Source: Stromatinia cepivora (lineage: Eukaryota > Ascomycota > Leotiomycetes > Helotiales > Sclerotiniaceae). From it: 64,000 bases of DNA. Within the stretch, counting starts at the first letter, position 1, and every line of letters begins with the position of its first letter. Shown here piece by piece: positions 61,386-64,000 of this stretch. The notes under the pieces are model-generated. The model did not search any database. It was not told where the DNA came from and worked only from the letters and a program-made list of their open reading frames with translations. The position numbers were made by a program, and so were the translations under genes. The stretch is from NCBI GenBank assembly GCA_014898415.1, contig RCTD01000027.1, positions 682,001 to 746,000 on the forward strand, read 5' to 3'.

Positions 61386-64000
61386 CTATTCCCCCACCAC
61401 CTCAGCGCCTCCACCCCACGAAGCGTAAACACCGCAAAAATAAATATCGTACTCAATACTCAACGCCAACCCCAAATCCAGCGCCGAACTCGTCAAATAA
61501 TTAAGTCTACTCCACCGTCCAAAATACCTCCCTCTAATAACCTTTTAAAAAATAAATCCTACGATTCCCCAACTTAGATAATTAAGTAATGTAGCGGGAG
61601 GAATAAATAGCTACTGCGCCACCGAAAATAAGAGGGGTTATTAGATATTTGGGGAATTTTTTCGATAAGTAGTAAATCACTATTGGGAGAAGAGCACCGA
61701 GACCAAAAAAGGGAGGAGTAGATTTCGCCTGGGGAGAAAATACGTTGGGGTCCTATGAGACCCTATATTATTGAAGCGGAGAAGAAGAGCGACTGCTGGG
61801 ACAGGTGAAGTGGGAGGGTTGATGTGGAGTGCATATTTCGGGGGTGGTGTTGAGGGCGTAGTTGAGGATGAAGATTTGGATGAAGCAGGAGAAGGTTGTG
61901 GCGATTACTTGGGCTATGAACATTGTTTTTGGTGGGATCTGTGGGGATGGAGTTAGTTGGTCGGGGTGAGTGGTAAGTAACGGGAGGGAAGGTGTGAGGT
62001 GAGATGATGTCATCTTAATGCGAGAACAAACAAGCGATAAAAGATAGGGGAGATAATAGATACCTTCATATAATGGCCAAACTTTAAATCACTCACAAAC
62101 CCCAACCAACCTGACTCATAGTAATATACCCATAAGTTTTAAAAATCATCAATGCCAACGGTTTCCCAGGTTGCATATACCCGAATATAAATCCGTTAAC
62201 ACATTCAACCCGATCTGGGTATTGGTAATAGCTTGAATGATACCAATGGATAAGGAAAAGAAAAATGAGATTCCAAGAGCTATGAGGAAAGCCCACCAGG
62301 TGAGATTGGTTGGGAAAGAGAGGATGGTTATGGAGGAGTCTCCGTCTATTAGGATGAAGAGAGACATGTACCACCAGGTTGGTGCTTCGGGGTACTTTTG
62401 CATCATATTTTCATGGTTAATATGTATGTTCGTGCATTGGTTAGATGGATGGAGATGAGATGGGGAGTAAATATACCTTCATATGGATATCGGGAGTTTC
62501 TTCTTTAGTACTATTGCGGAATTATGCCCAAATTTGTTTTCTATGATGTAGATACGTACACACAATCAATGAAGAAATAGCAGTGAATGATAATCCATAT
62601 GAGATAGCAAAAGTAGTTGACAATAAGAGAGGTGAGTATACTTTATATTCCGCTAAATTGAGAATAAAATCCTTGGTTAAGATTCTCGTAGTGTTATATG
62701 CCGCTCCAGTATTATCATATGTAAAATTATCACTCATTGGTAGAAATGCTGAGCTCCATGCTCCGGAGTAATGGATAATCGATGCGCCAATCATGTAAAT
62801 GAGATCATACCAATAAGAGTATTGGCAATTGCATCCCACCTAGTTTTGCATGTCAGTATGTCACTTTGTAATTACGAAAACATGGAATATTACTCACGGA
62901 GGAATCATAGGACTACCCAAAAACCCAGAAATCTGAGTCTAATCAAACGTCAACGGAATAAAGGAAAGACCAGTCGTGCCACCGAATAATTGATTAACAA
63001 CAACATTGTCAGGAGCAATCCAAGTAGCAAATTCGAAGACTGAGAGAAATTGAGCGAGAAACCCAGGAATAAAGTACCAAAAAAAGCACCGGAAATTACA
63101 TATACAAATCATTTGTAACGATGTATCGTGCCTCCAAAGATAGTTGGATCGAGTTTCTCGTTGTTCTCATACATGGCATTCATGAGGGTGACGCTCACAA
63201 GATTAGCGGGCCAGATCATAACTGAGGGGTAACTAGAAGGCGTGTGAGTAGAGTAGATAGTCATCAATGTGGGTTAGAAGGGAACTTACACTAAGTACTT
63301 GCGCAACATACCAGCAATACCATAATCAATCAACTGAGTCGACACAACCAACAGTACTGTACTTGGAAGACCAAACTGAAATTTTGCTTGTAGAAAGCAA
63401 TTTGTGCTAGCAAAATATCAGTAGCATATACTGCACTTAAACTTGCATTCGCCATAATGACAATGATTGAATGTTCCTTGATATTGAGCGGCGCTGGGTT
63501 CAAAAACCACTTCGGACTAGAAGTATTAAACTGTCTTTTGGGTATGACTTTTGGGTATGACTTTAGCCCATCCATGACCTAAAGTCCAAGCAATAATCTG
63601 AGCAATTAAAGCACCAAGACCAATTGAAGGGGATCGAAGCGAGAAAACCGTATTCATCGATGCTCCAGCAATAGCGAGTAACATTCCGATCGTCCAGGCA
63701 CGAATCGTGTTTGCGGGTACATCCTCATCATAATTCTTAACTGCTGCTCGGACTTCCGGGTATGGAGAATCCTCCAGAATGACTGTGTGAGCATCGTCGT
63801 CAAAGGTTGGGCTATCCAAGATCTTTGACACCTTTCCATCCTCTGGATAATTTGGATCTATCTCTGAATAAGCTTGTTGATGATGTATTGATAAACATGC
63901 TAACCAACCCCATTGTGAGAACTTTTCTTTCGAATCCGTAACTGGATTTAATCTAAGTCGAGCGATGGAAATCCCATCCGTCATATCTCTACTACTAGAA
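61386..64000 (-). pseudogene. Oligopeptide transporter (OPT family) pseudogene, 5' end beyond the window
   Basis: Minus strand, entering at the right edge. Family segments occur in the correct order: PYPEVRAAVKNYDE, FSLRSPSIGLGALIAQ, FLNPAPLNIKEHS, MIWPANLVSVTLM, FATWIAPDNVVVNQLFGGTTG, SGAWSSAFLPMSDN, GLSFTAISSLIV, APTWWYMSLFIL, GIIQAITNTQIGLNVLT, YMQPGKPLALMIFKTYGY, IPPKTMFIAQVIATTFSCF, and a C-terminal LNYLSWGIVGFIF. They are spread over different frames. Stops interrupt the reading at 63109-63111 (TGA), 62939-62941 (TAG), 62522-62524 (TAA) and after SII near 61760 (TAG). Frameshifts include a 13-bp tandem duplication (63535-63560) and a lost base in an A7 run (63079-63085). Intact members import small peptides with protons at the plasma membrane. 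This copy cannot make a full-length transporter. Confidence 0.88.
63535..63560 (+). repeat. 13-bp perfect tandem duplication inside the OPT pseudogene
   Basis: CTTTTGGGTATGA occurs twice in tandem (63535-63547 and 63548-63560). With one copy the OPT frame runs from GWAKVIPK into RQFNTSSPKWF. With two, the frame shifts and terminates shortly after. Confidence 0.93.

Overview
This window is nuclear DNA of a filamentous ascomycete (Pezizomycotina). The evidence is short phase-consistent introns (about 50-120 bp) with GTAAGT/GTATGT donors and CTAAC branch sites, a HET-domain gene, a Clr5-domain gene, a GPI-anchored Ser/Thr-rich wall protein and a fungal delta-12 desaturase. The AT-rich spacers and gene style suggest a helotialean Leotiomycete (Botrytis/Sclerotinia type). 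That placement is an impression from reading, not a database result.

Left part, 1-32 kb, is conserved housekeeping. In order: the 3' part of an SGF73/ataxin-7-like SAGA subunit (+); an SNF5-type SWI/SNF subunit (-); a PA2G4/Cdb4-type M24-fold protein (+); a double-PHD Rco1-like protein (+); a Pds5/BimD cohesin factor (-); a Ser/Thr-rich GPI-anchored protein (+); and, after a 5.3 kb gene desert with a (ATAAAT)58 array, a delta-12 fatty-acid desaturase (+). SAGA, SWI/SNF, Rpd3S-type and cohesin regulators lie within 21 kb, which may be chance.

Right part, 33.5-64 kb, looks like an accessory compartment. It holds an uncharacterised zinc-finger gene with a decayed tandem paralogue, a HET-domain gene, a 644-aa orphan with an apparent GC-AG intron, 4.4 kb with no substantial open frame (probable decayed relic), a small Q/N/S-rich gene, a Clr5-TPR gene, a 17-bp minisatellite beside a six-cysteine small secreted protein, and an orphan membrane protein. 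The conserved mRNA guanylyltransferase interrupts this run. At the right edge an oligopeptide transporter (OPT) gene is broken by at least four stops, several frameshifts and a 13-bp tandem duplication.

Most multi-exon gene models were joined by eye, checking that splice phase and length agree. No tRNA, rRNA, CRISPR array or intact transposon was seen. The strongest unusual signals are the zinc-finger tandem pair (33.5-38.3 kb) and the OPT pseudogene (61.4-64 kb).
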